Assembly (NCBI RefSeq): GCF_039538765.1
Contig: NZ_BAABCJ010000001.1
Location: 682,001-746,000 of the forward strand
Length of the DNA: 64,000 bases
Direction: 5' to 3'
Source: Zhihengliuella alba
GTDB lineage: Bacteria; Actinomycetota; Actinomycetes; Actinomycetales; Micrococcaceae
This document shows, piece after piece, positions 26,844 to 34,762 of the stretch (position 1 is the first letter of the stretch; every line of letters starts with the position of its first letter). The notes under the pieces are model-generated. The model was not told where the DNA came from. It saw only the letters and a program-made list of their open reading frames with translations, and ran no database searches. The position numbers were made by a program, and so were the translations under genes.

Positions 26844-27776
26844 ATGCTGCTGACCTCCTACCTCCTCGCGGGCCTCGCCATCGCTCTGGCGTGGCCCGTT
26901 CCCGTCTGGCTGTCCAGGGCGGAGTTCGTCGCCCGCTCCCCCATCGCCACGCTGGTGCTCTGGCAGGCGATCGCCCTGGCCGGCGGGCTCTCCATGATCG
27001 GGGCATTCGCCCTCTGGGGGCTGGCCCCGCTCGGCGACAATCTCCTGGAGAGCCTCGTCGAGTTCTGGCGGATCGTCACCGGGCGCAGCTCCGCCGACGG
27101 GCTCGGGGCCCTGCACCTGTTCGCGCTGAGCACGGCCGCCCTGCTCGGCGTGCACCTGGTGTTCACGCTCCTGCTGACGTGGATCCGGGTGCACCGGCAC
27201 CGCCTGCGGCACCGTCGGCTCCTGTCGCTGCTCTCGAACCCGTCGCCGACCCTCCCGAAGACCGTGGTGGTCCAGCACGACACCCCCGTGGCCTACTGCG
27301 TGCCGGGGGTGACCAGCGCGGTCACGGTCGTCTCCCGCGGCCTCATGGAGGCCCTGGACGAGGAGGGCCTCGCCGCCGTGCTCGCGCACGAGCGCGCACA
27401 TCTGGACCAGCGCCACGATCTGCTGGTCCTGGCCTTCGAGTCCTGGCACCAGGCCCTGCCGTGGCTGCCGACCTCGCGCCTCGCGCGCTCGGCCGTGCAC
27501 GAGCTCATCGAGATGCTGGCCGACGACGCCGCCCTGCAGCAGGTGCCCCGCCGGACACTGCTGCGGGCCGTGGTCACCGCGGCGACCGGTGAGTCCCCCG
27601 TGGCGGGCGCCGAGGCCGGCCTCCCGGAGGGAGGACTCTCGACGCATCGGCTCAAGCGACTGATCACGGCGCCGGTCCCGCTCCCCCGCCTCGCGGTGGC
27701 CGGCCTCGCATCGGCATCGGCACTGCTCGTCCTCGTGCCCACAGGACTGGTCCTCGTCCAGGCGGCCTTCGACTGA
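26844..27776 (+). CDS. M56-family membrane metallopeptidase (BlaR1-like, no sensor domain)
   Basis: 310 residues with about four membrane helices (roughly 1-22, 34-60, 93-114, 279-302) and a cytoplasmic gluzincin domain between the third and fourth. The zinc motif HERAH is at 182-186, with a distal Glu in ELIEMLADD near 223. Real BlaR1/MecR1 carry an additional C-terminal penicillin-binding sensor of about 250 residues; none is present here, so the input signal must come from elsewhere or from the membrane part. It is operonic with the upstream BlaI-like repressor and is convergent with parE. Confidence 0.9.
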   Translation: MLLTSYLLAGLAIALAWPVPVWLSRAEFVARSPIATLVLWQAIALAGGLSMIGAFALWGLAPLGDNLLESLVEFWRIVTGRSSADGLGALHLFALSTAALLGVHLVFTLLLTWIRVHRHRLRHRRLLSLLSNPSPTLPKTVVVQHDTPVAYCVPGVTSAVTVVSRGLMEALDEEGLAAVLAHERAHLDQRHDLLVLAFESWHQALPWLPTSRLARSAVHELIEMLADDAALQQVPRRTLLRAVVTAATGESPVAGAEAGLPEGGLSTHRLKRLITAPVPLPRLAVAGLASASALLVLVPTGLVLVQAAFD

Positions 27777-27836
27777 GGCCTCCTCCGGCCGCGCTGGAGG
27801 CGTTCCGCCACACCCCGGGCGGAGGCGGCCTTCCGG

Positions 27837-29942
27837 TCAGGCGTCGATCTGCTCCCGGTCCAGCCGCTGGGAACCGGTGATGATGAAGTCCTTGCGGGGA
27901 GCCACGTCGCTGCCCATGAGCAGCTCGAAGATGCGCTCCGCCCGCTCGGCGTCCTCGATGTTGACGCGGCGCAGCGTCCGGTGCCGCGGGTCCATCGTCG
28001 TCTCCGCCAGCTGCTCGGCGTCCATCTCGCCGAGTCCTTTGTAGCGCTGGATCGGCTCCTTGTACTTCCGGCCCTCGGACTCGAGCCGTTCCAGCACCCG
28101 GTGCAGCTCGGTCTCGCTGTACGTGTAGACCATCTCGTTCGCCTTCGACCCCGGGTTGACCACCTCGATCCGGTGCAGCGGAGGCACGGCCGCGAAGACG
28201 CGGCCGGACTCCACCATGGGGCGCATGTAGCGGAAGAAGAGCGTGAGCAGCAGCGTCCGGATGTGCGCGCCGTCGACGTCGGCGTCGGTCATCAGGATGA
28301 CCTTTCCGTAGCGGGCCGCCGAGAGGTCGAAGCTGCGGCTCGATCCGGCACCGATGACCTGGATCAGGGCGGCGCACTCGGCGTTGTTCAGCATGTCGCC
28401 GACGGAGGCCTTCTGCACGTTGAGGATCTTGCCGCGGATGGGCAGCAGCGCCTGGAAGTCGGAGCTGCGTGCCAGCTTCGCCGTGCCGAGGGCGCTGTCG
28501 CCCTCGACGATGAAGAGCTCCGACTTCTCGACGTCGTTGCTGCGGCAGTCCGCCAGCTTCGTCGGCAGCGAGGACCCCTCCAGGGCCGTCTTGCGCCGCT
28601 GCGTCTCCTTGTGCACGCGTGCCGAGATCCGCGACTTCATCTCGTTGACGACCTTGTCCAGCAGCTGACTGGTCTGCTGCCGGTCGGCCCGTGCCGTCGA
28701 GGACAGCTTGGCCTTCAGCTCCTTCTCGACCACCTTGGAGACGATCTGCCGGACGGCCGACGTGCCGAGGATCTCCTTGGTCTGCCCCTCGAACTGGGGT
28801 TCGGCGAGGCGGACGGTGAGCACAGCGGTCATGCCGGCACCGACGTCGTCCTTCTCGACCTTGTCGTTGCCGGCCTTCAACTTCCGCGCGTTCGCCTCGA
28901 TGTGCTTGCGGAACGTCTTCAGGAGCGCCTGCTCGAAGCCGGTCTGGTGCGTGCCGCCCTTGGGCGTCGCGATGATGTTCACGTAGCTGCGCACCGTGGT
29001 GTCGTAGCCGACGCCCCAGCGCAGGGCCACGTCGACCTCGCACACCCGTTCCATGTCGGTGATCTTGCTGCGCCCGTTCGCGTCGAGGACGGGGACGGAC
29101 TCGTGGAAGGTCCCGCTCCCGTGGAACCGCCACACGTCCGTCACGGCGGCATCGGGGGCGAGGAACTCCACGAACTCGGAGATGCCGCCGTCGTGCTGGA
29201 AGACCTCGGTGAGGGGCGCATCGGCGCCCGCGGTGCCCGGCAGGCGACGCTCGTCGCGGAGCTCGATGCGCAGCCCGGGCACGAGAAAGGAGGTCTGGCG
29301 GGCGCGGGCCTGCAGCTCCTCATAGGAGAACTTCGCGTCCGGCGTGAAGATCTGCCGGTCCGCCCAGTAGCGGATCCGCGTCCCGGTGACGCCGCGCTTG
29401 GCCTTGCCGACGACGTCCAGCTCGGACTGTTGGACGAACGGCTCGAACGGCGCGTCCGGCTTCGCCTTGCCGGTGTCCTTGAACCGGCCGGGCTCCCCGT
29501 GGCGGAACTGCATCCGGTAGGTCTTGCCACCGCGGTCCACCTCGACGTCGAGCCGTGCCGAGAGGGCGTTGACCACGCTGGCGCCGACGCCGTGGAGGCC
29601 GCCGGAGGCGGTGTAGGAGCCGCCGCCGAACTTGCCGCCCGCATGCAGCTTGGTGAAGACGACCTCGACGCCGGACAGGCCGGTCTTCGGCTCGATGTCC
29701 ACGGGCACGCCACGGCCGTCGTCGCGGATCTCGACGGACCCGTCGGGATGGAGGACCACGGTGATGCTCTGGCCGAAGCCGGCCAGCGCCTCGTCCACCG
29801 AGTTGTCGATGATCTCCCAGAGGCAGTGCATGAGGCCGCGGGAGTCCGTGGAACCGATGTACATGCCGGGACGTTTGCGGACCGCCTCCAGGCCTTCGAG
29901 CACGGACAGGTGCCGTGCGCTGTACTCAGAACTCGGTGCCAC
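27837..29942 (-). CDS. parE: DNA gyrase/topoisomerase IV subunit B (ParE-type)
   Basis: ATPase subunit of the type II topoisomerase. 701 residues: GHKL ATPase domain with EIIDNSVDEAL and DDGRGVP near residues 45-80 and GGLHGVGASVVNAL near 115, a transducer domain, then the TOPRIM domain with VEGDSA near 445 and DADVDGAHI, and the ending QRYKGLGEM. It lacks the C-terminal insert of E. coli GyrB. Start GTG 29942 has GAAGGAG about 10 nt upstream; the frame stays open to 30176 but that extension has no conserved residues. Between its stop and the M56 stop lies 60 bp with only imperfect hairpins. Confidence 0.93.
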   Translation of the reverse strand: MAPSSEYSARHLSVLEGLEAVRKRPGMYIGSTDSRGLMHCLWEIIDNSVDEALAGFGQSITVVLHPDGSVEIRDDGRGVPVDIEPKTGLSGVEVVFTKLHAGGKFGGGSYTASGGLHGVGASVVNALSARLDVEVDRGGKTYRMQFRHGEPGRFKDTGKAKPDAPFEPFVQQSELDVVGKAKRGVTGTRIRYWADRQIFTPDAKFSYEELQARARQTSFLVPGLRIELRDERRLPGTAGADAPLTEVFQHDGGISEFVEFLAPDAAVTDVWRFHGSGTFHESVPVLDANGRSKITDMERVCEVDVALRWGVGYDTTVRSYVNIIATPKGGTHQTGFEQALLKTFRKHIEANARKLKAGNDKVEKDDVGAGMTAVLTVRLAEPQFEGQTKEILGTSAVRQIVSKVVEKELKAKLSSTARADRQQTSQLLDKVVNEMKSRISARVHKETQRRKTALEGSSLPTKLADCRSNDVEKSELFIVEGDSALGTAKLARSSDFQALLPIRGKILNVQKASVGDMLNNAECAALIQVIGAGSSRSFDLSAARYGKVILMTDADVDGAHIRTLLLTLFFRYMRPMVESGRVFAAVPPLHRIEVVNPGSKANEMVYTYSETELHRVLERLESEGRKYKEPIQRYKGLGEMDAEQLAETTMDPRHRTLRRVNIEDAERAERIFELLMGSDVAPRKDFIITGSQRLDREQIDA

Positions 29943-30196
29943 GCGGCAGCAACTCCTTCGGGGGTCGAACTGGGAAACGGATTGCAATCCCAGCAAGTTT
30001 ACGGGCCAGCGGGCCCGGAACCGAGCTGCCCCGCCGGGGAGTACCGAGCGGGCCCTCGGGCGGATGCCCGTTGCTGTGCCGGGCGCCACAGGGAACGCCG
30101 GGTGTGCTACGCGGTCAGCGAAAGACACGCTCCAACGGCATGGAATGCGGGCGCGAACTGGTTTGATGGAGTGCATACCGACTAGAGGAGGTCGTC

Positions 30197-30424
30197 ATGA
30201 GTGCAACTACAGTGGCAGAACGCGAACTCACCGCACTTGATCGCTGCGATCGTTGCGGTGCCCAGGCGTATGTGCGGGCCGTGCTGGCGACCTCGGGCGG
30301 AGAACTCCTCTTCTGCGGGCACCACGCCCGCGAAGTCGAGTCGAAGCTGCGTCCCCAGACCTCGGGCTGGCAGGACGAGACCAGCAAGCTCCACGAGAAG
30401 CCGTCCTTCGCAGAAGTGGACTGA
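30197..30424 (+). CDS. DUF7455 small zinc-binding protein
   Basis: 75 residues with Cys17-x2-Cys20 (CDRCGAQAYVRAVL) and Cys40-x-His42-His43 (FCGHHAREVE), a likely single zinc site. It is a short actinobacterial protein encoded next to the principal sigma factor gene. Function is unknown; the ribbon suggests interaction with nucleic acid or transcription machinery (inference). Strong ribosome site AGAGGAGG 6 nt before ATG. The 254-bp gap to parE has no other recognisable element. The stop is followed by two hairpins facing rpoD. Confidence 0.88.
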   Translation: MSATTVAERELTALDRCDRCGAQAYVRAVLATSGGELLFCGHHAREVESKLRPQTSGWQDETSKLHEKPSFAEVD

Positions 30425-30476
30425 TCCGGCTCCGCGACCCGGTCGCGGACCCGCCGACTGCGGATGGAAGAAATGA

Positions 30477-30512
30477 GAAGCGGCCGGCCACCCTCGGGTG
30501 GCCGGCCGCTTC
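30477..30512 (+). terminator. Hairpin after the DUF7455 gene
   Basis: 17-bp perfect stem (30477-30493 with 30496-30512), very short loop, then TTCGCTG-type sequence. No long T-run. Confidence 0.75.
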
Positions 30513-30579
30513 GCTGTCCGCACCGACCCTGCTCTCCAGGCAGGCCGACCCCGCGAACGGCAGCAGGCAGGTGCGGATA

Positions 30580-30620
30580 CGGCGAAGGCCGCCCGGTCCG
30601 GGACCGGGCGGCCTTCGCCG
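30580..30620 (-). terminator. Hairpin downstream of rpoD
   Basis: 19-bp perfect stem (30580-30598 with 30602-30620), 3-nt loop, 12 nt past the rpoD stop on the minus strand. Confidence 0.78.
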
Positions 30621-30632
30621 TTGGCTCGACTC

Positions 30633-31973
30633 CTAGTCGAGGTAGTCCCGCAGCACCTGTGAGCGGGACGGGTGGCGCAGCTTGGACATCGTCTTCGATT
30701 CGATCTGCCGGATGCGCTCGCGCGTCACACCGTAGACCTTGCCGATTTCGTCTAAAGTCTTCGGCTGTCCGTCGGTCAGGCCGAAGCGCATCGCCACGAC
30801 CCCTGCCTCCCGCTCCGAGAGCGTGTCCAGCACCGAGTGCAGCTGCTCCTGCAGCAGCGTGAAGCTCACGGCGTCGGCCGGGACGACCGCCTCGGAGTCC
30901 TCGATCAGGTCGCCGAACTCCGAGTCCCCGTCCTCGCCCAGCGGCGTGGACAGCGAGATCGGCTCGCGGCCGTACTTCTGGACCTCGATGACCTTCTCGG
31001 GCGTCATGTCGAGTTCCTTGGCCAGCTCCTCCGGGGTGGGCTCGCGGCCCAGATCCTGGAGCATCTGGCGCTGCACGCGGGCGAGCTTGTTGATGACCTC
31101 GACCATGTGCACCGGGATGCGGATGGTGCGCGCCTGGTCGGCCATGGCGCGGGTGATGGCCTGACGGATCCACCAGGTGGCGTAGGTCGAGAACTTGAAG
31201 CCCTTGGTGTAGTCGAACTTCTCCACCGCGCGGATCAGGCCCAGGTTGCCCTCCTGGATGAGGTCCAGGAACAGCATTCCGCGGCCGGTGTAGCGCTTGG
31301 CCAGCGAGACGACGAGGCGGAGGTTCGCCTCGAGGAGGTGGTTCTTGGCGATCTTGCCGTCGTGGACGATCTGCTCGAGGTCCCAGCGCAGGCGCTGATC
31401 CATCGAGTCGCCCTCGGCGGCGAGCTTGTGCGTCGCATAGAGGCCCGCCTCGATGCGCAGGGCCAGGTCCACCTCCTGCTCCGCGTTGAGGAGGGCCACC
31501 TTGCCGATCTGCTTGAGGTAGTCCTTCACGGGGTCCGCGGTGGCGCCAGCGACGAGGACCTGCTGCTGCGGGGCGTCGTCGTCGTCCGAGGAGAGGACGA
31601 ACCCGCGACTCTCCTCCTCGGGCTTGCCCGGCTTCTCGGCCTCCGGAGTCTCGGGATCGACGGTCGGGGCCTCGGGCTCCTCGAGTTCCGTCTCGGCCGG
31701 CTCTGCGCCCGCCTCGGGGTCGGCCGCTGCCTTCTTCGCCGCGCCGCGGGTCGACTTGGCGCGAGTCTTCTTCGGCGCCTCCTCGTCGGCCTCGGGCCCG
31801 CCGGCGGCCGCCTCGGCCTTCGCCTTGTTGAGCCTGCGCGTGCGCGCGCTCTTCTGCCCCGGCGTGAGGTGCTCCTCCTCCTGGGCCGCCTGGGTCGTCT
31901 CTTCTGCGCTGTTGGCCGCGGTCGTCTTCGCCCGGCCTCGGCCGGTCTGAGAGCTGGTCTCGGTAGCTGGCAC
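30633..31973 (-). CDS. rpoD: Principal RNA polymerase sigma factor (SigA/HrdB type)
   Basis: 446 residues. The first 140 are a Lys/Ala/Glu-rich actinobacterial extension. Region 1.2 starts at DPVKDYLKQIGKVALLNAEQEVDLA; region 2.3-2.4 is KGFKFSTYATWWIRQAITRAMADQARTIRIPVHM, region 3 contains REPTPEELAKELDM, and region 4.2 is GVTRERIRQIESKTMSKLRHP. It recognises -35/-10 promoters of housekeeping genes, so it presumably reads the TANNNT boxes noted elsewhere in this window. Start GTG 31973 follows GGAAGG. Upstream is a SigH/SigR-type promoter at 32090-32116. Confidence 0.97.
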   Translation of the reverse strand: MPATETSSQTGRGRAKTTAANSAEETTQAAQEEEHLTPGQKSARTRRLNKAKAEAAAGGPEADEEAPKKTRAKSTRGAAKKAAADPEAGAEPAETELEEPEAPTVDPETPEAEKPGKPEEESRGFVLSSDDDDAPQQQVLVAGATADPVKDYLKQIGKVALLNAEQEVDLALRIEAGLYATHKLAAEGDSMDQRLRWDLEQIVHDGKIAKNHLLEANLRLVVSLAKRYTGRGMLFLDLIQEGNLGLIRAVEKFDYTKGFKFSTYATWWIRQAITRAMADQARTIRIPVHMVEVINKLARVQRQMLQDLGREPTPEELAKELDMTPEKVIEVQKYGREPISLSTPLGEDGDSEFGDLIEDSEAVVPADAVSFTLLQEQLHSVLDTLSEREAGVVAMRFGLTDGQPKTLDEIGKVYGVTRERIRQIESKTMSKLRHPSRSQVLRDYLD

Positions 31974-32307
31974 GAATTACCTTCCTCACGTGAGATCCGT
32001 GGAGTCGCCGGGTGGGTAACGCCACTATGACCCTGTCAAGTCCGGCTGATCGCTCGCGACGATCCCGACCGCAGGGTCTCGTTCAAGAGAACGTCTGCAG
32101 TCGTCCCTGTGTTCCCGCCTCCAGAGGAGTGCTGGAACCGCTTGCGGACCTCTCGGCGCCGCCAGGAGAACTCGGACCCAACCGGGTCTGCGTCCCAGTG
32201 TCTCACGAAACCCGGTGAATGATGCACCCGGGCGGCTCGATTCGTCGCCCCTCCCGACACCCTCTGCGGCCAGCACTCCCCCGGACGGCGGCGTCGACGT
32301 CCGCCGG
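31974..32307. other. rpoD upstream region (334 bp, no gene)
   Basis: Holds the rpoD ribosome site, a TTGACA (32034-32039, minus strand) without a convincing -10 at 16-18 bp, and the SigH-type promoter at 32090-32116. The part nearest 32308 is the 3' flank of the DUF4192 gene. Short frames here have no coding character. Confidence 0.6.
32090..32116 (-). promoter_or_regulatory. SigH/SigR-type (ECF) promoter upstream of rpoD
   Basis: Minus-strand GGGAACA (32110-32116), 16-bp spacer, CGTT (32090-32093). This fits the thiol-oxidative/heat stress sigma consensus GGAAC/T...GTT of SigR (Streptomyces) and SigH (Mycobacterium, Corynebacterium). The predicted start is about 110 nt before rpoD. Streptomyces hrdB is known to have a SigR-dependent promoter, a direct parallel. 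Confidence 0.6.
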
Positions 32308-33507
32308 TCATGCGGCGGCATCGAGCGCGGCACGTCGCCACGCCCGCCGCGGGTTGTGCACCCAGGCGGCGAGTGCGCCCCGGTTGAGCATCGTGATCAG
32401 CACCTGCGCCACATCATCGTCCTGGAGGAACGGCCGCCCCGCGTGCAGCAGTCGGCTCGCTGCCGAGCTGCGACCGCGGGCCCACTCGATCCAGGCCATC
32501 ATGGTCAGGAGGGAGGAGCGCTCCGTCGGGTCGGCCACCGCCACGAGCTCGTAGCCGGCGGTCCACAACCGGTCCAGCGTCAGCCAATCGGGGGCGAGGT
32601 CCAGTTCACCGATGATCAGCTCGACGGCCCCCGAGGCCAGCAGACGAGATCTGCGTAGCAGGCTCGACTGCATCCGGGGCGTATAGCCGGGGTCCCCCTC
32701 CTCCCGCGGCAGACGATCGGCCCGCTCGGCTCCTGCGGCGATGTAGAGGAGGAAATTGCGGCTCTGGAGCCGCCGCATGCCGGCGAGGAGCGCAGACGTC
32801 GTCGTCGGGTCCGCGCGGAGGCGGGCCCCGACCGTCGCGGAGGGATGGCTCAGCACCTCGTTCCACAACAGCATCAGGGAGCGGAGCGTTCTGGCCGGAG
32901 GCTGCCCGGCGACGATGGCGTCCACGCCGCTGCGGACACGGTCCGGGTCCGGCCAGGCAGCCGTGTTCGTGCCGTCCCAGAGGCCGGCCTTCGGCGCGCT
33001 CCCGCGCACCGTCAGCTCGAGGTGCGTCTCCGTGCTCTCGAGGGCGGCCAGGGGATGGCCCTCCTCGGGGCAGCAGGCGGGTCGTGGGCAGCCGTAGTGC
33101 CGCCAGGTCTCCGCCCCGACGTGCCAGGCCCCTCGCATCGCGACGTTCTGCAGTGCGAGAACGACCTCGACCTGCTCGAGGAGGTCCCCGTACGGGATGC
33201 CCGGCCCGGGCGCCTCGGGACTGTAGACCACGACGATCGCGCCGTCGGCGTCGGGGATCCGCTCCAGCAGGGAGGCATGCCTCAGTGCGTGAGTGCAGTT
33301 CTCCTCTTCCTGCTCCGCCACGGAGGACGCGACCGGAGGCAGGCCGGTACGCAGGGTCGCGACGAGCCGCTTGCCGTCGAGGACGAGAGTCACGAGGGCG
33401 TCGCGGGGCTCGAATCCGAGCAGGTGCGGCACGAGCGCGAGGACGCTCTCGGAGTCGGACACGGTGATGGGGTCGCTGGGGACCGGGTGCTGGGGTGTCG
33501 GCGTCAT
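32308..33507 (-). CDS. DUF4192 family protein
   Basis: 399-residue soluble protein of unknown function common in Actinobacteria near sigA. The start PITVSDSESVLALVPHLLGFEPRDALVTLVL is the DUF4192 signature. Further on is a strand plus helix pattern (GAIVVVYSPEAPGPGIPYGDLLEQVEVVLA), a Cys pair in RPACCPEEGHPL and a helical C-terminal half. The start ATG 33507 has only a weak ribosome site. It follows the PAC2 gene on the same strand after 92 nt. Confidence 0.88.
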   Translation of the reverse strand: MTPTPQHPVPSDPITVSDSESVLALVPHLLGFEPRDALVTLVLDGKRLVATLRTGLPPVASSVAEQEEENCTHALRHASLLERIPDADGAIVVVYSPEAPGPGIPYGDLLEQVEVVLALQNVAMRGAWHVGAETWRHYGCPRPACCPEEGHPLAALESTETHLELTVRGSAPKAGLWDGTNTAAWPDPDRVRSGVDAIVAGQPPARTLRSLMLLWNEVLSHPSATVGARLRADPTTTSALLAGMRRLQSRNFLLYIAAGAERADRLPREEGDPGYTPRMQSSLLRRSRLLASGAVELIIGELDLAPDWLTLDRLWTAGYELVAVADPTERSSLLTMMAWIEWARGRSSAASRLLHAGRPFLQDDDVAQVLITMLNRGALAAWVHNPRRAWRRAALDAAA

Positions 33508-33599
33508 GCACCGACCCTGCCCGTCCGCGGCGGCCGCCGGCCGGACGCACGGACGCGCTGTGGATCGCCCCGCGACGCCTCGCGCGTGTGGAGGACGAG

Positions 33600-34517
33600 T
33601 CAGTCGTCGTCGACGTCCCGGGCGGACAGATAGGCCTCGACGGCGTCGGCGAGGTCCTCTCCGTCGGGAACGGATTCCCCGGCGTCGAGCAGCAGCGAGC
33701 GACGCCGCTCGGCGGGCACGAACTCATCGAACCGGCGTTCGAACGCGTGGACCATCCGCTGGATCTCCGGCGATCCCGCCACCTGCTCGTGGATCTGCCC
33801 CTCGACCGCCCGGCCCGCCTCCCGGAGCCGGTCCGTGGGCAGGCCGAGCCCCATGGCCGCGCCGAGGTGCTCGAGTGCCGCCACAGCGACCTGCGGGTAC
33901 TCCGCATCGCCGAGGTAGTGCGGGACGTGCAGGGCGTAGCCGACGACGTCGCGTCCGGCCTTCGCCAGCTCGACCTCGATCAGATGGGTGACCGACGCGG
34001 GCAGCTCGGCCCGGGGGTTCCAGGTGGTGATCCCCTCGGCCAGGTCCGGTCGCGTGCCATGGACGGTCACACCGAGCCGGCGCGTGTGCGGCACCGGCAT
34101 CGGGATGCCGCTGAAACTCCCGGTCAGGCGGACGTTCAGCCCGACGGCGAGGCGCACGACGGCGGCCACGAAGCGGTCCCACTGCAGGTCCGGCTCGGGG
34201 CCTGTCAGGAGGAGGAAGGGCGTACCGAGCCCGTCGACCAGGCGGTAGAGCTCGATCCGGGGCCGCTGGTAGGCGGCGAAGTGGTCGCCGAGGAAGGAGA
34301 TCTGCGGTCTCCGGTCGCGGTAGTCGATCAGCTGGTCGGCGTCGAAGCTCGCGACCAGCACGGAATCGAGTTCCTGGAGGAGCGCGGCGCGCACCTGCGG
34401 GATGACATGCCCTGCGTCGGCGTGGCCGTCGAGCGCGACCACGAGGTCGCGGCCCTGCAGTTCGACGTCGTCGATGATCTCGTCGTTGAGACGAACAAGT
34501 GTCAACGGGTCCAGCAC
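33600..34517 (-). CDS. PAC2-family protein
   Basis: 305 residues of the PAC2 (proteasome assembly chaperone) fold, widespread in Actinobacteria (Rv2714-type). Recognisable are LVVALDGHADAGHV, a DSVLVASFDADQLIDYRDRRPQISF segment and PDLQWDRF followed by LTGSFSGIPMPVPHTR. A role in chaperoning a proteasome or ATP-grasp partner is suggested by the family but unproven. GTG 34517 is chosen because GGGGAGAGGAGAG lies immediately upstream; the frame extends upstream without conservation. Confidence 0.88.
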   Translation of the reverse strand: MLDPLTLVRLNDEIIDDVELQGRDLVVALDGHADAGHVIPQVRAALLQELDSVLVASFDADQLIDYRDRRPQISFLGDHFAAYQRPRIELYRLVDGLGTPFLLLTGPEPDLQWDRFVAAVVRLAVGLNVRLTGSFSGIPMPVPHTRRLGVTVHGTRPDLAEGITTWNPRAELPASVTHLIEVELAKAGRDVVGYALHVPHYLGDAEYPQVAVAALEHLGAAMGLGLPTDRLREAGRAVEGQIHEQVAGSPEIQRMVHAFERRFDEFVPAERRRSLLLDAGESVPDGEDLADAVEAYLSARDVDDD

Positions 34518-34762
34518 GTTCTCTCCTCTCCCCACCGCTTCGGCTCTCTGCGCGGCGGCCTTCCGGCCTGTCCTGCTCAACCGCGGGCCCGGCCCGTTTG
34601 TTCCCTCGGCAGGAGCCGCCGGGAACCGCGAACATCCTAGCGCCGCCACCAAAATCGGGGGGCCCACACGTTACGATGCAGACGACCCATCACCGTTCGA
34701 AGGCGCCCACGGGCGTCGTCATCGCCGTCGGCCCCGTGCCGGGCATTAAGGACCCAGATTCT

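Noticed and set aside
29943..30176. N-terminal extension of the parE frame
   Set aside because: Extra residues are unlike any GyrB/ParE. GTG 29942 has a proper ribosome site and matches the family start.
32034..32039. TTGACA as -35 of a SigA promoter for rpoD
   Set aside because: The nearest TANNNT-like sequences are at the wrong distance. The SigH-type element is better supported.
34676..34762. ATG 34676 as start of leucyl aminopeptidase
   Set aside because: It overlaps TACGAT, a probable -10 whose start point would lie downstream of this ATG. The extra 29 residues are unlike the family, and GTG 34763 gives the usual length.
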